NCBI GenBank assembly: GCA_947307255.1 | Contig: CAMZIO010000001.1 | Span: 1-64,000 of the forward strand | Source: an uncultured Clostridia bacterium | GTDB taxonomy: Bacteria; Bacillota; Clostridia; Oscillospirales; Oscillospiraceae | Direction: 5' to 3' | Length of the DNA: 64,000 nucleotides | Shown here: piece by piece, positions 20,360-30,707 of the stretch | How positions within the stretch are numbered: position 1 is the first letter of the stretch | Layout: each line of letters starts with the position of its first letter | Position numbers and translations under genes: made by a program | Notes under the pieces: model-generated | Told to the model about the DNA's origin: nothing | Databases searched by the model: none | Seen by the model: the letters and a program-made list of their open reading frames with translations, nothing else

Positions 20360-21736
20360 TCAGTTGAGAAAATCCTTGAGTTTTTTGGAACGGGAGGGAT
20401 GGCGCAGCTTGCGCAGCGCCTTTGCCTCGATCTGGCGGATGCGCTCGCGCGTTACGTTGAACTCGCGCCCAACCTCCTCCAGCGTGCGGGGACGGCCGTC
20501 CACGATGCCGAAGCGCAGCTTGAGCACTTTCTCCTCGCGCGGGGTCAGCGTGGAGAGCACATCCACCAACTGCTCCTGCAGCAGCGTGAAGGATGCGGCC
20601 TCGCTGGGTTCACTGGCTCCCTCGTCGGGGATAAAGTCGCCCAGGTGGCTGTCCTCCTCCTCGCCGATGGGCGTCTCCAGCGAGACGGGCTCCTGTGCGA
20701 TCTTTAAAATCTCACGCACCTTGTCCACCGGCATACCCATCTCGGCGGAGATCTCCTCGGGAGAGGGATCGTGGCCCAGCTCCTGCAGGAGCTGACGGGA
20801 GACGCGGATGACCTTGTTGATCGTTTCGACCATGTGCACGGGAATGCGGATCGTGCGCGCCTGGTCGGCAATGGCGCGGGTGATGGCCTGGCGGATCCAC
20901 CAGGTTGCGTAGGTGGAGAACTTATAGCCCTTGGTGTAGTCAAACTTTTCCACTGCCTTGATCAGCCCCAGATTGCCCTCCTGGATCAGATCCAGGAACA
21001 GCATACCGCGGCCGACGTAGCGCTTGGCGATGGAGACGACCAGACGCAGGTTTGCCTCTGCCAGCTTCTGCTTGGAGGCCTCGCCCTTTTTCACGGCTGC
21101 GGTCAGCGCCGCCCGCTCGGCGTCGCTGAGCGTCTCGCCGGTTTCCTCCAGTTGAGCCAGCCGCTCGCCGGCGACGTTGCCGTTGGTCATCTCCGTCGCC
21201 AGTGCGATCTCCTCATCGGCGGACAGCAGCGGCACCTTGCCGATTTCCTTGAGATACATACGCACCGGATCGTCGATCGAAAAGCTGTCCACCAGCTCGT
21301 TCGGGTCAACCAGCTCCTCCTCCTCGATCTCGGCAATCGCCTCCAGAGGCGGGTCCTCGTCCACCTCGGCCTCTGCGACCTCGGCGGAGCTGATGTCGAT
21401 ATGCAGCAGCTCCAGTGAGTCGTAAATCAGATCCATCTGCTCGCTGCTCAGATCCATTTCATCCAGCACGTCCATCAATTCGCCGGACTCCAGCTTGGCG
21501 GCGTGCTTGCCTTTGGCAAACAATTCGCGCAGCCGCTCGTTGTTTTGCAGGATGGCGGCCGCCGGCAGCGATGCGACCAGGGCGTCCTCCAGCGGGGAAA
21601 ATCCCTTGTCTGCTTCGCCCGCTTTTTTGCTCTGCGAGGGCGTCTGTCCGGAGGGGAGCTCCTCCACCTCGTCGGCTTGGGCCAGCAGGGCGTCCGCCTG
21701 CGCCTCCAGTTCCTGCACGCTCAGTTCTTTATCCAT
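20360..21736 (-). CDS. rpoD: RNA polymerase primary sigma factor RpoD/SigA
   Basis: [37 protein letters not shown]; region 4 [28 protein letters not shown]. Confidence 0.98.
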   Translation of the reverse strand: MDKELSVQELEAQADALLAQADEVEELPSGQTPSQSKKAGEADKGFSPLEDALVASLPAAAILQNNERLRELFAKGKHAAKLESGELMDVLDEMDLSSEQMDLIYDSLELLHIDISSAEVAEAEVDEDPPLEAIAEIEEEELVDPNELVDSFSIDDPVRMYLKEIGKVPLLSADEEIALATEMTNGNVAGERLAQLEETGETLSDAERAALTAAVKKGEASKQKLAEANLRLVVSIAKRYVGRGMLFLDLIQEGNLGLIKAVEKFDYTKGYKFSTYATWWIRQAITRAIADQARTIRIPVHMVETINKVIRVSRQLLQELGHDPSPEEISAEMGMPVDKVREILKIAQEPVSLETPIGEEEDSHLGDFIPDEGASEPSEAASFTLLQEQLVDVLSTLTPREEKVLKLRFGIVDGRPRTLEEVGREFNVTRERIRQIEAKALRKLRHPSRSKKLKDFLN

Positions 21737-23513
21737 GCTGCATTCCTCCGTTGCTTTTTCTTTTGTATTTTTCCGTTGCTGCGGCGAGCGGATCGTCCCC
21801 CGCCGCGTTCCGTTTCTGGAATTCCTCGTGAATGATGCGAACGTAGTCCGTCAGCGCCTGCGCTGCCGCCTTCAGTGAGGTCGGCTTTTGCAGGATCCCG
21901 CTGATATGGCTGATCTCCTCTGAAGAGAAGCTCTCGTCCAGCGCGCCCAGGCTCACCCGGCCGTTTTCCCGGCGCTGTGCCCACAGTGCGGTAAACAGCC
22001 GGCCCAGCAGCGGGGAGGAGAACTCCTCCTCCCGCAGCGGCGGCTGCGCGCCGAAAAGGGAATCGTCCAGCACCAGCAGGCGGATCACGCCCTCCTCGCA
22101 CAGCGCCGAGCGCAGATTCTCATAGCGGATCGAGCGCTCCCGCGGCTGGCGCGCCGCAGTTGGATTGAGGTCCTTGCGCTCCTGTTCCTTTTTCTCGCGC
22201 CGGACCCTGCGGCCCAGCGCTCGCTTGACCTCCAGGCGCATTGCCTCCGGTGTGATGCCGGCGGCTTCGGCGGCGCGCACGGTGTATACGTCCCGCTCCA
22301 CGGCGTTGGGCAGGGAAGCGAGCAGTTGCGCGGCGGCGCCGGCGTATTCGATGCGGCCCCGGTCATCTGTGAGGTCGTGCTGCGCGGCGAGCTGTGCCAT
22401 GCGGAAATCAATGCCGCTGCCGCTGCCGTTGAGCAGCCGCTCAAAGGCGTCCGCCCCCTGGTATTTGATGAAATCGTCCGCGTCCTGCTTGACGTACTGC
22501 CCATCTGCCAGGCGGCGGGGCAGCTCCAGCACGCGCACCTTGAAATCCGTGTCGCCGAGCAGCGTCAGCGCCTTCTGCGTGGCGGCCCTGCCCGCGTCGT
22601 CGTTGTCGTAGCAGAGCACCAGCTCCCTGGTGTAGCGCGAGAGCAGATGGATCTGCTCCGGTGTGAGCGCCGTGCCCATTGAGGCGCAGGCGTTGTCAAA
22701 CCCGGCCTGGTGGAGCATCACCACGTCGATGTTGCCCTCGACGAGGATGATGTTGTCGCGCTTGCTCTTTTTGGCGAGATTCAGCCCGTAGAGCACGCGG
22801 CGCTTGCTGTAGACGATCGTCTCCGGCGTGTTCATGTACTTTGCGCCCGGATCGTCCTTGTCCACGATGCGCCCGCCGAAGCCCAATACGTCTCCGCGCA
22901 CGTCGATGATCGGGAAGATGAGGCGCTTGCGGAATTTGTCATACAGTCCGCCGTTCTTGCTTTGCACGACCAGGCCCGCGGAGAGCAGCTCCGAGCGCGA
23001 ATAGCCCTTTTCCGTCATCGCGCGCAGCAGCGCGTCCCACTCGTCCGCCGCCGCGCCGAGGCCGAAGTTGGTGGCGTTGCGGCCAGTGATCTTGCGCCCT
23101 TCCATGTATCGCCGCACCGCCTCGCCCTTGGGCGAGTGAAGCTGGTCGTAGAAAAAGCGCGCTGCCTCCCGGTTGAGGGACAGAAGCCGCGAGCGCAGGC
23201 GGTTTTCCTCGCCGCGGTTTTGCTCCGGTACGGGGAGGTTGGCGCGTTTGGCCAAAAAATACACCGCGTCCGGATAGGAGAGATTTTCCATCTCCATCAC
23301 GAAGTTGATCACCCCGCCGCCCTTCTTGCAGCCGAAGCAGTAGTAAAGCTGCTGATCGGGCCGGACGTGAAAGGAGGGCGTCTTTTCATTGTGGAACGGG
23401 CAGCAGCCCCAGTAGCTTCCGCCCCGGCTCGTGAGATTTACGTAGCTGCCCACGAGATCCACGATGTCGTTGCGCGCGAGCAGTTCTTCCATAAACCGCT
23501 GATCAAATGCCAC
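21729..23513 (-). CDS. dnaG: DNA primase DnaG (GTG start)
   Basis: [30 protein letters not shown] zinc motif; [34 protein letters not shown]; adjacent to rpoD. Confidence 0.96.
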   Translation of the reverse strand: MAFDQRFMEELLARNDIVDLVGSYVNLTSRGGSYWGCCPFHNEKTPSFHVRPDQQLYYCFGCKKGGGVINFVMEMENLSYPDAVYFLAKRANLPVPEQNRGEENRLRSRLLSLNREAARFFYDQLHSPKGEAVRRYMEGRKITGRNATNFGLGAAADEWDALLRAMTEKGYSRSELLSAGLVVQSKNGGLYDKFRKRLIFPIIDVRGDVLGFGGRIVDKDDPGAKYMNTPETIVYSKRRVLYGLNLAKKSKRDNIILVEGNIDVVMLHQAGFDNACASMGTALTPEQIHLLSRYTRELVLCYDNDDAGRAATQKALTLLGDTDFKVRVLELPRRLADGQYVKQDADDFIKYQGADAFERLLNGSGSGIDFRMAQLAAQHDLTDDRGRIEYAGAAAQLLASLPNAVERDVYTVRAAEAAGITPEAMRLEVKRALGRRVRREKKEQERKDLNPTAARQPRERSIRYENLRSALCEEGVIRLLVLDDSLFGAQPPLREEEFSSPLLGRLFTALWAQRRENGRVSLGALDESFSSEEISHISGILQKPTSLKAAAQALTDYVRIIHEEFQKRNAAGDDPLAAATEKYKRKSNGGMQHG

Positions 23514-23655
23514 GAAGCACCACCCTCCTTCCCCAAAGCGCGGAATCAATAAAACTACAACTCTTATACGCCGGAGGAACGCTTTTCCCTCTTTTTCAGC
23601 GAAAAAACAGAAAAAGTGTTGTTTGCACCCACCGGGGGAAACGCTGCGGAAAAAA

Positions 23656-23684
23656 TTGACAGGTAAGGGGAAAAGAGGTATAAT
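23656..23684 (+). promoter_or_regulatory. Full-consensus sigma-A promoter
   Basis: TTGACA - 17 bp - TATAAT. Confidence 0.8.
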
Positions 23685-23715
23685 CGCGATGATATCACCG
23701 AAAGGGGACGGCGGC

Positions 23716-24306
23716 ATGAAGATCCATCTGTATGCGATCCGGCTGGACCGTCCCCTGACCGAGGAGGAGGTACAGACGCTCACGCGACTGATGCCGCCGC
23801 AGCGACGCGAGCGCCTGGCGCGCCTGCCCAGGGAGGAGCTGTGCTACGAGCCGCTTTGCGCTTACGCGGCGCTTTATCACGGGCTGCGCAAGCTTTATGG
23901 ATGGAAGAGCCTGCCCCGTTTTCGCTATGCGGAGTACGGCAAGCCGGAATTCGACGGCTACCCTGAAGTGCAGTTCAACATCAGCCATACGCGCGGCGCG
24001 GTGCTGGTGGGCATTCACGACAAGCCCATCGGCGTGGATATCGAGTGCATCCGCCCCATGAGCGAGCGGATGATGCAGCGCATCGCCGGTACGTCCTCGC
24101 CCGGAGAGTTTTTTGAAAACTGGGTGCGGCGCGAGAGCCGCGGCAAATGGGGCGGCAGCGGACTTGCCGCCATGCAGCCGGAGCGTTCGCCTGCCCTGGC
24201 GGGCGAGCGGTTTTGCTTTGTCGATACCTTTCCCGGCTACGTCGCCTGCGTGTGCACGCATTCGCAGGACGAATGCGGACCGGTGGAGTGCTTTACGCTG
24301 AAATGA
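23716..24306 (+). CDS. 4'-phosphopantetheinyl transferase superfamily protein (Sfp-like)
   Basis: YGKPEFDGYPEVQFNISHTRGAVLVGIHDKPIGVDIECIRP; WVRRESRGKWGG. Confidence 0.85.
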   Translation: MKIHLYAIRLDRPLTEEEVQTLTRLMPPQRRERLARLPREELCYEPLCAYAALYHGLRKLYGWKSLPRFRYAEYGKPEFDGYPEVQFNISHTRGAVLVGIHDKPIGVDIECIRPMSERMMQRIAGTSSPGEFFENWVRRESRGKWGGSGLAAMQPERSPALAGERFCFVDTFPGYVACVCTHSQDECGPVECFTLK

Positions 24307-24319
24307 GGTGAGTGTGAGA

Positions 24320-24517
24320 ATGAGTTTGAATCGGTGGAACGTGCCGGAGCACGAGCTGCTGCCCCGCGCCATCGGCTGTACCGTCAGCGTGGCGGCGCTG
24401 CTGCTCGTCGCGCGCATCGTTCCGAGCTGGCGCGTGATTCTTGTCGTGTGCGCGCTGGTTGAGGCGGTGCTTGCCGGGCGGTACTGGATCTCGTATTTTA
24501 AAAAGAAATCCTCGTAA
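24320..24517 (+). CDS. Small hypothetical membrane protein
   Basis: two hydrophobic segments, short ORF between PPTase and aminopeptidase. Confidence 0.35.
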   Translation: MSLNRWNVPEHELLPRAIGCTVSVAALLLVARIVPSWRVILVVCALVEAVLAGRYWISYFKKKSS

Positions 24518-24630
24518 ACCGTGCGCGGCGGCCCTTTCGCCCCTTTCCGGCGACCGGGATACCAACCGACGATCCGCACGTGCGAGGAGAATCATTATCA
24601 TTTGCGCGCGAAAGCGCAGGGAGGATTATC

Positions 24631-25917
24631 ATGAATCAGGAATTGCTTTCATTTATCGCATCCTGCCCCACGGCATTTCAGGCGACGGCGCATAGCGCGC
24701 AGATGCTTCGCACGGCGGGGTATACGCAGCTGAGCGAGAGCGAGGCGTGGCAGCTGCAGGCGGGCGAGGGGTACTTCGTTACGCGCAACGGCTCGTCCCT
24801 CATCGCCTTCCGCGTGCCGAAGGGCGGCTTCCGGGGGTTTATGATCACCGCCTCGCACTGCGACAGCCCCTGCTTTAAAATCAAGGAAAACGCGGAGCTC
24901 GCGGACGAGCGCTTCGTCCGGCTGAGCACGGAGGGCTACGGCGGGATGATCTACTCCACCTGGCTGGATCGGCCGCTGTCCATTGCCGGGCGCGTGCTGG
25001 TGAAAACGCCGCGCGGCGTCGAGACAAAGCTGGTGGATTTCGGGGAGACGGCGGCAATGATCCCGAACGTCGCTATCCATATGAACCGCAGTGTCAATAA
25101 GGATACCAATTACAATCCCGCGGTCGATCTCGTCCCGCTCTACGGCGGAAAGGACAGCGCGGGCAGCTTCCGCGCCCGCGTCGCCGCGCTTGCCGGCGTG
25201 GCGGAGGAGGACGTCGTTACGACCGATCTGTATCTCTACAATCCGCAGCCGGGCGTGGTCTGGGATGCGTTTATCTCCGCCCCGCGGCTGGACGATTTGC
25301 AGTGCGCGTTCAGCTCACTGCGCGCGTTCCTGGACGCCGGGGAGGGCGATAGCGCCAGGGTTTGCTGCATTTTCGACAACGAGGAGGTCGGCAGCCAGAC
25401 CAAGCAGGGCGCGGCGGGCACGTTCCTCTACGACGTGCTGCACCGCGTATGCGAGAGCTTCGGCCTGGCGGATGCGGACTATCACCGCGCCGTGGCGCAC
25501 AGCTTCATGCTCTCGTGCGACAACGCGCACGCCCTGCACCCCAATCACCCCGAATATGCCGACAAGAACCACACCGTCGTGATCAACGGCGGCATCGTCA
25601 TCAAATACAACGCCAGCCAGCGCTACACCTCCGATGCGGTGTCTGCGGCGCTGTTCGAGCTGATCTGCCGCGAGGCGGACGTACCGGTGCAGCGCTATGC
25701 CAACCGAGCGGATATCCCCGGCGGCGGTACGCTGGGCAACATCGCCAACGCGCAGGTTTCACTCAACACGGTGGACATCGGCCTGGCGCAGCTTGCCATG
25801 CACTCGTCCTATGAGACGGCCGGCGCGAAGGACACGGCGTATATGGTCCGGGCGCTCACGCGCTTTTTCGAAAAATCCGTGATCATGGAGCGCGACGGCG
25901 TTTATACGCTTGCGTAA
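24631..25917 (+). CDS. apeB: M18 family aminopeptidase
   Basis: ITASHCDSPCFKIKEN, CIFDNEEVGSQTKQGA, SCDNAHALHPNHPEY, DIPGGGTLGNIA. Confidence 0.95.
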   Translation: MNQELLSFIASCPTAFQATAHSAQMLRTAGYTQLSESEAWQLQAGEGYFVTRNGSSLIAFRVPKGGFRGFMITASHCDSPCFKIKENAELADERFVRLSTEGYGGMIYSTWLDRPLSIAGRVLVKTPRGVETKLVDFGETAAMIPNVAIHMNRSVNKDTNYNPAVDLVPLYGGKDSAGSFRARVAALAGVAEEDVVTTDLYLYNPQPGVVWDAFISAPRLDDLQCAFSSLRAFLDAGEGDSARVCCIFDNEEVGSQTKQGAAGTFLYDVLHRVCESFGLADADYHRAVAHSFMLSCDNAHALHPNHPEYADKNHTVVINGGIVIKYNASQRYTSDAVSAALFELICREADVPVQRYANRADIPGGGTLGNIANAQVSLNTVDIGLAQLAMHSSYETAGAKDTAYMVRALTRFFEKSVIMERDGVYTLA

Positions 25918-25931
25918 GCAGAAAAAACGGC

Positions 25932-25969
25932 AAAAAGATTCCCGAAGCGGCGCTTCGGGAATCTTTTTT
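25932..25969. terminator. Bidirectional terminator
   Basis: aaaaagattcccgaagc-gg-cgcttcgggaatctttttt. Confidence 0.8.
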
Positions 25970-26501
25970 ACAGGTCTACCACGTCGTAGGCGTGTCCGAT
26001 GTGCGGCAGGACGGTTTCCAGCAGGTCGCGCGTGCGAAGCCTGAGCGAGGCGCGGTTGTCGCAGGGGTGGCAGGCGAACCACTCCGCCTCCACGGTTTCG
26101 CGGTCAAAGATCAGATGCACGCGCCGGGCCGTGTCGTTGGCCAGCCCCAGCACGCTGGCCGAGCCGGGGGAGCAGCCCAGCAGCTCCTCCATCTTCTCCG
26201 GAGGGGCGAAGGAAAGGCGCGACGAGCCGATCTGATGGCTCAGAAGTTTGGTGTAAAAGGGCTTGTCCTCCGGCATAGAGAGCAGATAAAAAGCCGTCTG
26301 CTGGCGGTTGCAGAGAAAGAGGTTTTTGCAGATGCGCACGTTCAGTGCATCGCTGATTGCGGCGCACAGCTCCATCGTGTCGGCGGCGTCATGCGTCAGG
26401 CACTGATACGATATGCCGAGCGAATCGAGCAGGTCAAAGCTGGCTCTGGCGCGCGCGGAGCATTCCGCCGGCGCGCCGGATTGAAGCGGAGAGACGGTCA
26501 T
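25968..26501 (-). CDS. YbaK/ProX-type aminoacyl-tRNA deacylase domain protein
   Basis: LDSLGISYQCLTHDAADTMELC..., KNLFLCNRQQTAFYLLSMPEDKPFYTKLLS, GSASVLGLANDTARRVHLIFDRE. Confidence 0.85.
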   Translation of the reverse strand: MTVSPLQSGAPAECSARARASFDLLDSLGISYQCLTHDAADTMELCAAISDALNVRICKNLFLCNRQQTAFYLLSMPEDKPFYTKLLSHQIGSSRLSFAPPEKMEELLGCSPGSASVLGLANDTARRVHLIFDRETVEAEWFACHPCDNRASLRLRTRDLLETVLPHIGHAYDVVDL

Positions 26502-27877
26502 ACGGCGGCATCCTCCTTTAACAGTTTTTCCCCGGCCTTGTAGATGTCGCCCGCACCGACGGTGAGGATCAGGTCGCCGGGACGCGCGGCTTCGCGCAGA
26601 GCGGCGGTTACCCGCTCCAGCGTGGGACAGTAGATCGCGCCGGGGATCTCGCGGCAGAGGTCGGCGGAGGAGATGCCGATGTCGTTCTGCTCGCGCGCGG
26701 CGTAGATTTCCGAAAGGATCGCCACGTCGGGCAGCTTCAGCTCGCGCACGAATTCGTCAAACAGCGCCTTGGTGCGCGTGTAGGTGTGCGGCTGGAAGGC
26801 ACAGACGATGCGCCGGTACGGCAGCGCCTTTGCCATTGTCAGCAGGGCGTGCAGCTCGCCGGGGTGGTGGGCGTAGTCGTCGTAGACCTCCGCGCCGCGG
26901 AAGGTGCCCTTGTGCTCAAACCGGCGGCCCGCGCCGTGGAAGGTGGCAAGTCCCGCCTCCACCGCCGCGCCGGGGACGCCGAGCAGATACGCGCTTGCCG
27001 CGGCGGCAAGGGCGTTGGCGACGTTGTGCATACCGCCGACCTGCAGCTCGATATGGGCGTAATGCCGGCCGTGCATGAGGATATCGAACGCAGGCAGACC
27101 GTTCGTGCATACGATGTTGGCGGCAAACGCCTCGCAGTCCGGATCACGCAGACTGAAGCGGAACACCGGATGCGGGAAATCACGCAGGGTTTCGCGTGCG
27201 CCGGCGTCGTCCCAGTTGGCGACGACGTGTCCGTCCTGCGGCGTCAGCGAGGCAAAGGCGCGAAAAGAGCGCTCCACGTCGGCAAGATCCTTGAAAAAGT
27301 CCAGATGATCTGCCTCCACGTTGAGGATCACCGCAACGGTGGGGAAAAAGCTCAAAAACGAGTTGCGGTATTCGCAGCTTTCCGCGATGATCGTATCGCC
27401 GTGGCCCACGCGATAGCCCGAACCAAGCAGTGCCAGCGTCCCGCCGATCATCACGGTGGGATCGGCCTGCGCAGCCATGAAGATATGTGTTGCCATCGAG
27501 GTGGTGGTGGTTTTCCCGTGCGTGCCGGCAATGCACAGCGCGTTGCGGTAGCCGCGCATGATCGCGCCCCAGGCCTGCGCCCGCTCAAACACCGGGATGC
27601 CGCGCGTAACGGCGCCGGAAATCTCCGGATTGTCGTCGTGGATCGCGGCGGTGCGGATGACGAAATCGCACTCGCCCAAATTCTCTGCGGCGTGGCCGAT
27701 GGCAACGGGGATACCCAGCGAACGCAGCTGCGCCACGGCGGGGCTGTCGTTCATATCCGAGCCTTGCACGTGCAGACCCATGCTGTGAAGCACCTGCGCC
27801 AGCGGGCTCATCGAAACGCCGCCGATGCCGGACAGATGCACGTGCCTGCCGGGTACGAGATAGGAAGAAATATCCAT
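26498..27877 (-). CDS. murC: UDP-N-acetylmuramate--L-alanine ligase
   Basis: HLSGIGGVSMSPLAQVL, AGTHGKTTTTSM, YDDYAHHPGEL, FQPHTYTRTKAL. Confidence 0.97.
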   Translation of the reverse strand: MDISSYLVPGRHVHLSGIGGVSMSPLAQVLHSMGLHVQGSDMNDSPAVAQLRSLGIPVAIGHAAENLGECDFVIRTAAIHDDNPEISGAVTRGIPVFERAQAWGAIMRGYRNALCIAGTHGKTTTTSMATHIFMAAQADPTVMIGGTLALLGSGYRVGHGDTIIAESCEYRNSFLSFFPTVAVILNVEADHLDFFKDLADVERSFRAFASLTPQDGHVVANWDDAGARETLRDFPHPVFRFSLRDPDCEAFAANIVCTNGLPAFDILMHGRHYAHIELQVGGMHNVANALAAAASAYLLGVPGAAVEAGLATFHGAGRRFEHKGTFRGAEVYDDYAHHPGELHALLTMAKALPYRRIVCAFQPHTYTRTKALFDEFVRELKLPDVAILSEIYAAREQNDIGISSADLCREIPGAIYCPTLERVTAALREAARPGDLILTVGAGDIYKAGEKLLKEDAAV

Positions 27878-28011
27878 AAAAAGTCCTTTCCAGTATGATC
27901 TGTACAGGGATAGTTTGCAAATTTCAAGTAACTATATTATAATATATCCGCTTGTCAAGTACAATCCCAAAATTTTTGTTTTTCCCGAAAAAGCGGGGGG
28001 AGGATTTGACT

Positions 28012-29361
28012 ATGGATTGGTGCGTTCCAAGCTACGTCAACGCCGTGATGCAGTCGCTGCGCGCGGCGGGCTATCGCGCGTATCTCGTGGGAGGCTGTGT
28101 GCGCGACCTGCTGCGCGGGACGCAGCCGGCGGACTACGACCTGACCACCGACGCGCAGCCGGAGGCGGTGCTGGCGCGCTTTGACGCGGCGGCGCATCCG
28201 ACGGGCCTGCCGCACGGCACGGTAACCGTCGTCAGTGCGGGATATCCCGTTGAGATCACCACCATGCGGCGCGACGGGGCGTACCGCGACAACCGGCATC
28301 CGGAGCAGGTGTCGTTTACCGACCGGATCGAGGAGGACCTTGCCCGCCGGGATTTCACGGTCAACGCCATGGCGCTGGGCGCGGACGGCGTGCTGATCGA
28401 TCCCTTCGGCGGTGAGGGCGATCTGGCGGCGAAGACGCTGCGCTGCGTGGGGAAGGCAGAGGTGCGCTTCGCGGAGGACGCGCTGCGGATCTTGCGGCTG
28501 CTGCGCTTCGCCGCGGTGCTGGGCTTTGGCGTGGAGGAGGAGACGGCGCGCGCAGCGCGCGCGTTGCGCGCAAATCTTGCCAGCGTTGCGTCCGAGCGGG
28601 TGTACGCCGAGATGAACCGGCTGCTGTGCGGAGGGAACGTAACGCAGGTGCTGCTGGCATTTCCGGACGTACTCGGCGCGGTGATCGCGGAGATCCTGCC
28701 CTGTGTGGGTTTTGACCAGCGCAATCCGCACCACATTTACGACGTGTGGGGACATACGGCGCGCAGCGTCGGGTTCGTCCCGCCGCAGCGGGAGCTGAGA
28801 TGGACGATGCTGTTTCACGATTTGGGAAAGCCGCTGAGTATGACGCTTGACGAGGCGGGCGTGGGGCACTTTTACGGCCACACGGCGCTCTCGGCACAGT
28901 TGGCCGAGGCGGTTATGGAGCGGCTGCACTTTGAAAAAGCGCTCCGGGAGCAGGTGCGCGTGCAGCTCGCCTGCTTCGACGATACGTTTCCGCCGGAACG
29001 CGCGGCGCTTCACCGCGAGATGGCCAGGCGCGGACGGGAGGTTACGGGGAAGTTGCTGCTAACCAAGCTGGCGGACAACGCGGCCAAAGCCCACAACGGT
29101 CTGGCGCGCGCGCAGGCGCCCTGGCGCGCGGCACAGGAGATTTTCGATGCGCTGGCTGCGGAGGGGGCGTGCTGTGCCGTCGGCGAGCTGGCGGTGTCCG
29201 GCGCAGATCTGCTGGCGCTGGGCTTTGCGGGACGCGGCGTGGGCCTTGCGCTGCAAAAGCTGCTCGACGAGGTCGCATCGGAAAAGCTGGACAATACGCG
29301 CCCGGCGCTGCTCGCGCGCGCCCGACGGCTGCGCCGATCCGGCTTCGGCGCGGAAAAATAG
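28012..29361 (+). CDS. cca: CCA tRNA nucleotidyltransferase
   Basis: YLVGGCVRDLLRGTQPADYDLTTDAQPE; RRDFTVNAMA; RFAEDALRILRLLRFAAVLGF. Confidence 0.95.
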   Translation: MDWCVPSYVNAVMQSLRAAGYRAYLVGGCVRDLLRGTQPADYDLTTDAQPEAVLARFDAAAHPTGLPHGTVTVVSAGYPVEITTMRRDGAYRDNRHPEQVSFTDRIEEDLARRDFTVNAMALGADGVLIDPFGGEGDLAAKTLRCVGKAEVRFAEDALRILRLLRFAAVLGFGVEEETARAARALRANLASVASERVYAEMNRLLCGGNVTQVLLAFPDVLGAVIAEILPCVGFDQRNPHHIYDVWGHTARSVGFVPPQRELRWTMLFHDLGKPLSMTLDEAGVGHFYGHTALSAQLAEAVMERLHFEKALREQVRVQLACFDDTFPPERAALHREMARRGREVTGKLLLTKLADNAAKAHNGLARAQAPWRAAQEIFDALAAEGACCAVGELAVSGADLLALGFAGRGVGLALQKLLDEVASEKLDNTRPALLARARRLRRSGFGAEK

Positions 29362-29370
29362 GAGGAACGT

Positions 29371-30546
29371 ATGAACAACATTCTGGATTATCTCGACTGG
29401 CGCGGCGACGTGCCGATTTCCTTCGACGGCTTCAACGAGGTGGATAACCTGCTGCTCTCGGAGCTGAGTTTTCTGGATCTGGCCGGCATCGTGCCGGGCA
29501 TGGACGAAGAGGGCGACGTGGTGCTCTGCGACGCAGCGCAGCGCTACTTTGCACGAACCGACGGGAAAGAGCCGGACGGCGCCTGGGTGCTGACGGAAAA
29601 GATTCCCCGCCTGTTTGCGCGGATGGCGGCCGCGCCGCGCTTTGCCTCTATGCGCCTGAGTATGTTTGAAGAGCAGCACGACGAGCAGCGCGAGCAGCAG
29701 TTTGCCGCGCTGTGCTTCGAGGTGGGGGACGGAACGGTCTACGTTGCGTTCCGCGGCACGGACAACACGCTGCTGGGCTGGAAGGAAGACCTGAACATGA
29801 GCTTTTTGGACGCGATCCCCTCGCAGGAGAGCGCAGCGGCGTATCTGGCGTATGCGGCGCAGCGCTTCGGACAGCGGCGTTTGCGCGTGGGCGGGCACTC
29901 CAAGGGCGGCAATCTCGCCGTATTCAGCGCGGTGTACGCCGACGGCGCCGTGCAGGATCGCATCGAAATGGTTTACAGCAACGACGGCCCCGGCTTTCTG
30001 CGCGATATTACGCAGACGGCGGAATATCGCCGCGTGGCGCGGCGCATTCTGAAGTTGGTTCCCCAGTCGTCTGTGGTGGGGACCCTGCTGGAGGGCGAGC
30101 ACGTCAGCCAGGTCGTGCACAGCAACGCCATCGGCGTGATGCAGCACGACGGCTTTTCCTGGGAGGTGTGCGGCACGCAGTTCGTGCATCTTGCGCAGGC
30201 CTCGGCGGAGGGGAAATGGTTTGAACAGACCTTCGACGCCTGGGCTGCGGAGTTGTCCGCCCCGCAGCGCGAGGCGTTTGCCGACGCGCTCTACGGCGTG
30301 CTCACCAGCACCGGCGCGCGGACGCTGAGCGATTTGAATGCGGAGAAGCTCAAAAGCGCGGTGGGAATTCTCAAAAGCTATAAAAATCTCGACCGCGAGA
30401 CGCGCAGGGCGCTCTCCGGCGCGCTTGCGCTGCTGCTGCGGGTTGGCGCGCAAAGCGCCGTGCAGGACACCCGCCGCGAGGGGGAGCGCGAGCTGCAGGA
30501 GCTGCGAAAGCGCCTGGAGACACAGCTTCCCAAAAAGACGGAATAA
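29371..30546 (+). CDS. Mbeg1-like/DUF2974 lipase-fold protein
   Basis: NILDYLDWRGDVPISFDGFNEVDNLLLSELSFLDL; nucleophile elbow GGHSKGGNLA. Confidence 0.85.
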   Translation: MNNILDYLDWRGDVPISFDGFNEVDNLLLSELSFLDLAGIVPGMDEEGDVVLCDAAQRYFARTDGKEPDGAWVLTEKIPRLFARMAAAPRFASMRLSMFEEQHDEQREQQFAALCFEVGDGTVYVAFRGTDNTLLGWKEDLNMSFLDAIPSQESAAAYLAYAAQRFGQRRLRVGGHSKGGNLAVFSAVYADGAVQDRIEMVYSNDGPGFLRDITQTAEYRRVARRILKLVPQSSVVGTLLEGEHVSQVVHSNAIGVMQHDGFSWEVCGTQFVHLAQASAEGKWFEQTFDAWAAELSAPQREAFADALYGVLTSTGARTLSDLNAEKLKSAVGILKSYKNLDRETRRALSGALALLLRVGAQSAVQDTRREGERELQELRKRLETQLPKKTE

Positions 30547-30549
30547 AAC

Positions 30550-30582
30550 GCGCCCCGCGCCGTTTGCGGCGCGGGGCGGCTT
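30550..30582 (+). terminator. Strong GC hairpin/terminator
   Basis: gcgccccgcgcc-gttt-gcggcgcggggc. Confidence 0.55.
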
Positions 30583-30622
30583 GCGTTCGCGGCGGATCTT
30601 TTCGTTTTCTATCCGGGCGGTA

Positions 30623-30651
30623 TTGCAAAAGCGGCGGGGTTTTGCTACAAT
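30623..30651 (+). promoter_or_regulatory. Probable sigma-A promoter
   Basis: TTGCAA - 17 bp - TACAAT. Confidence 0.5.
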
Positions 30652-30707
30652 GTATCCTGTGATAATAGGGGGCTGTGCGTCTGTGCGGCCTCATAAGGAG
30701 TGAAACG

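Noticed and set aside
28550-28580. gcgcgcagcgcgcgcgttgcgcgc palindromic GC run
   Set aside because: Falls inside cca coding sequence (TARAARALRANLASV); explained by Ala/Arg codons.
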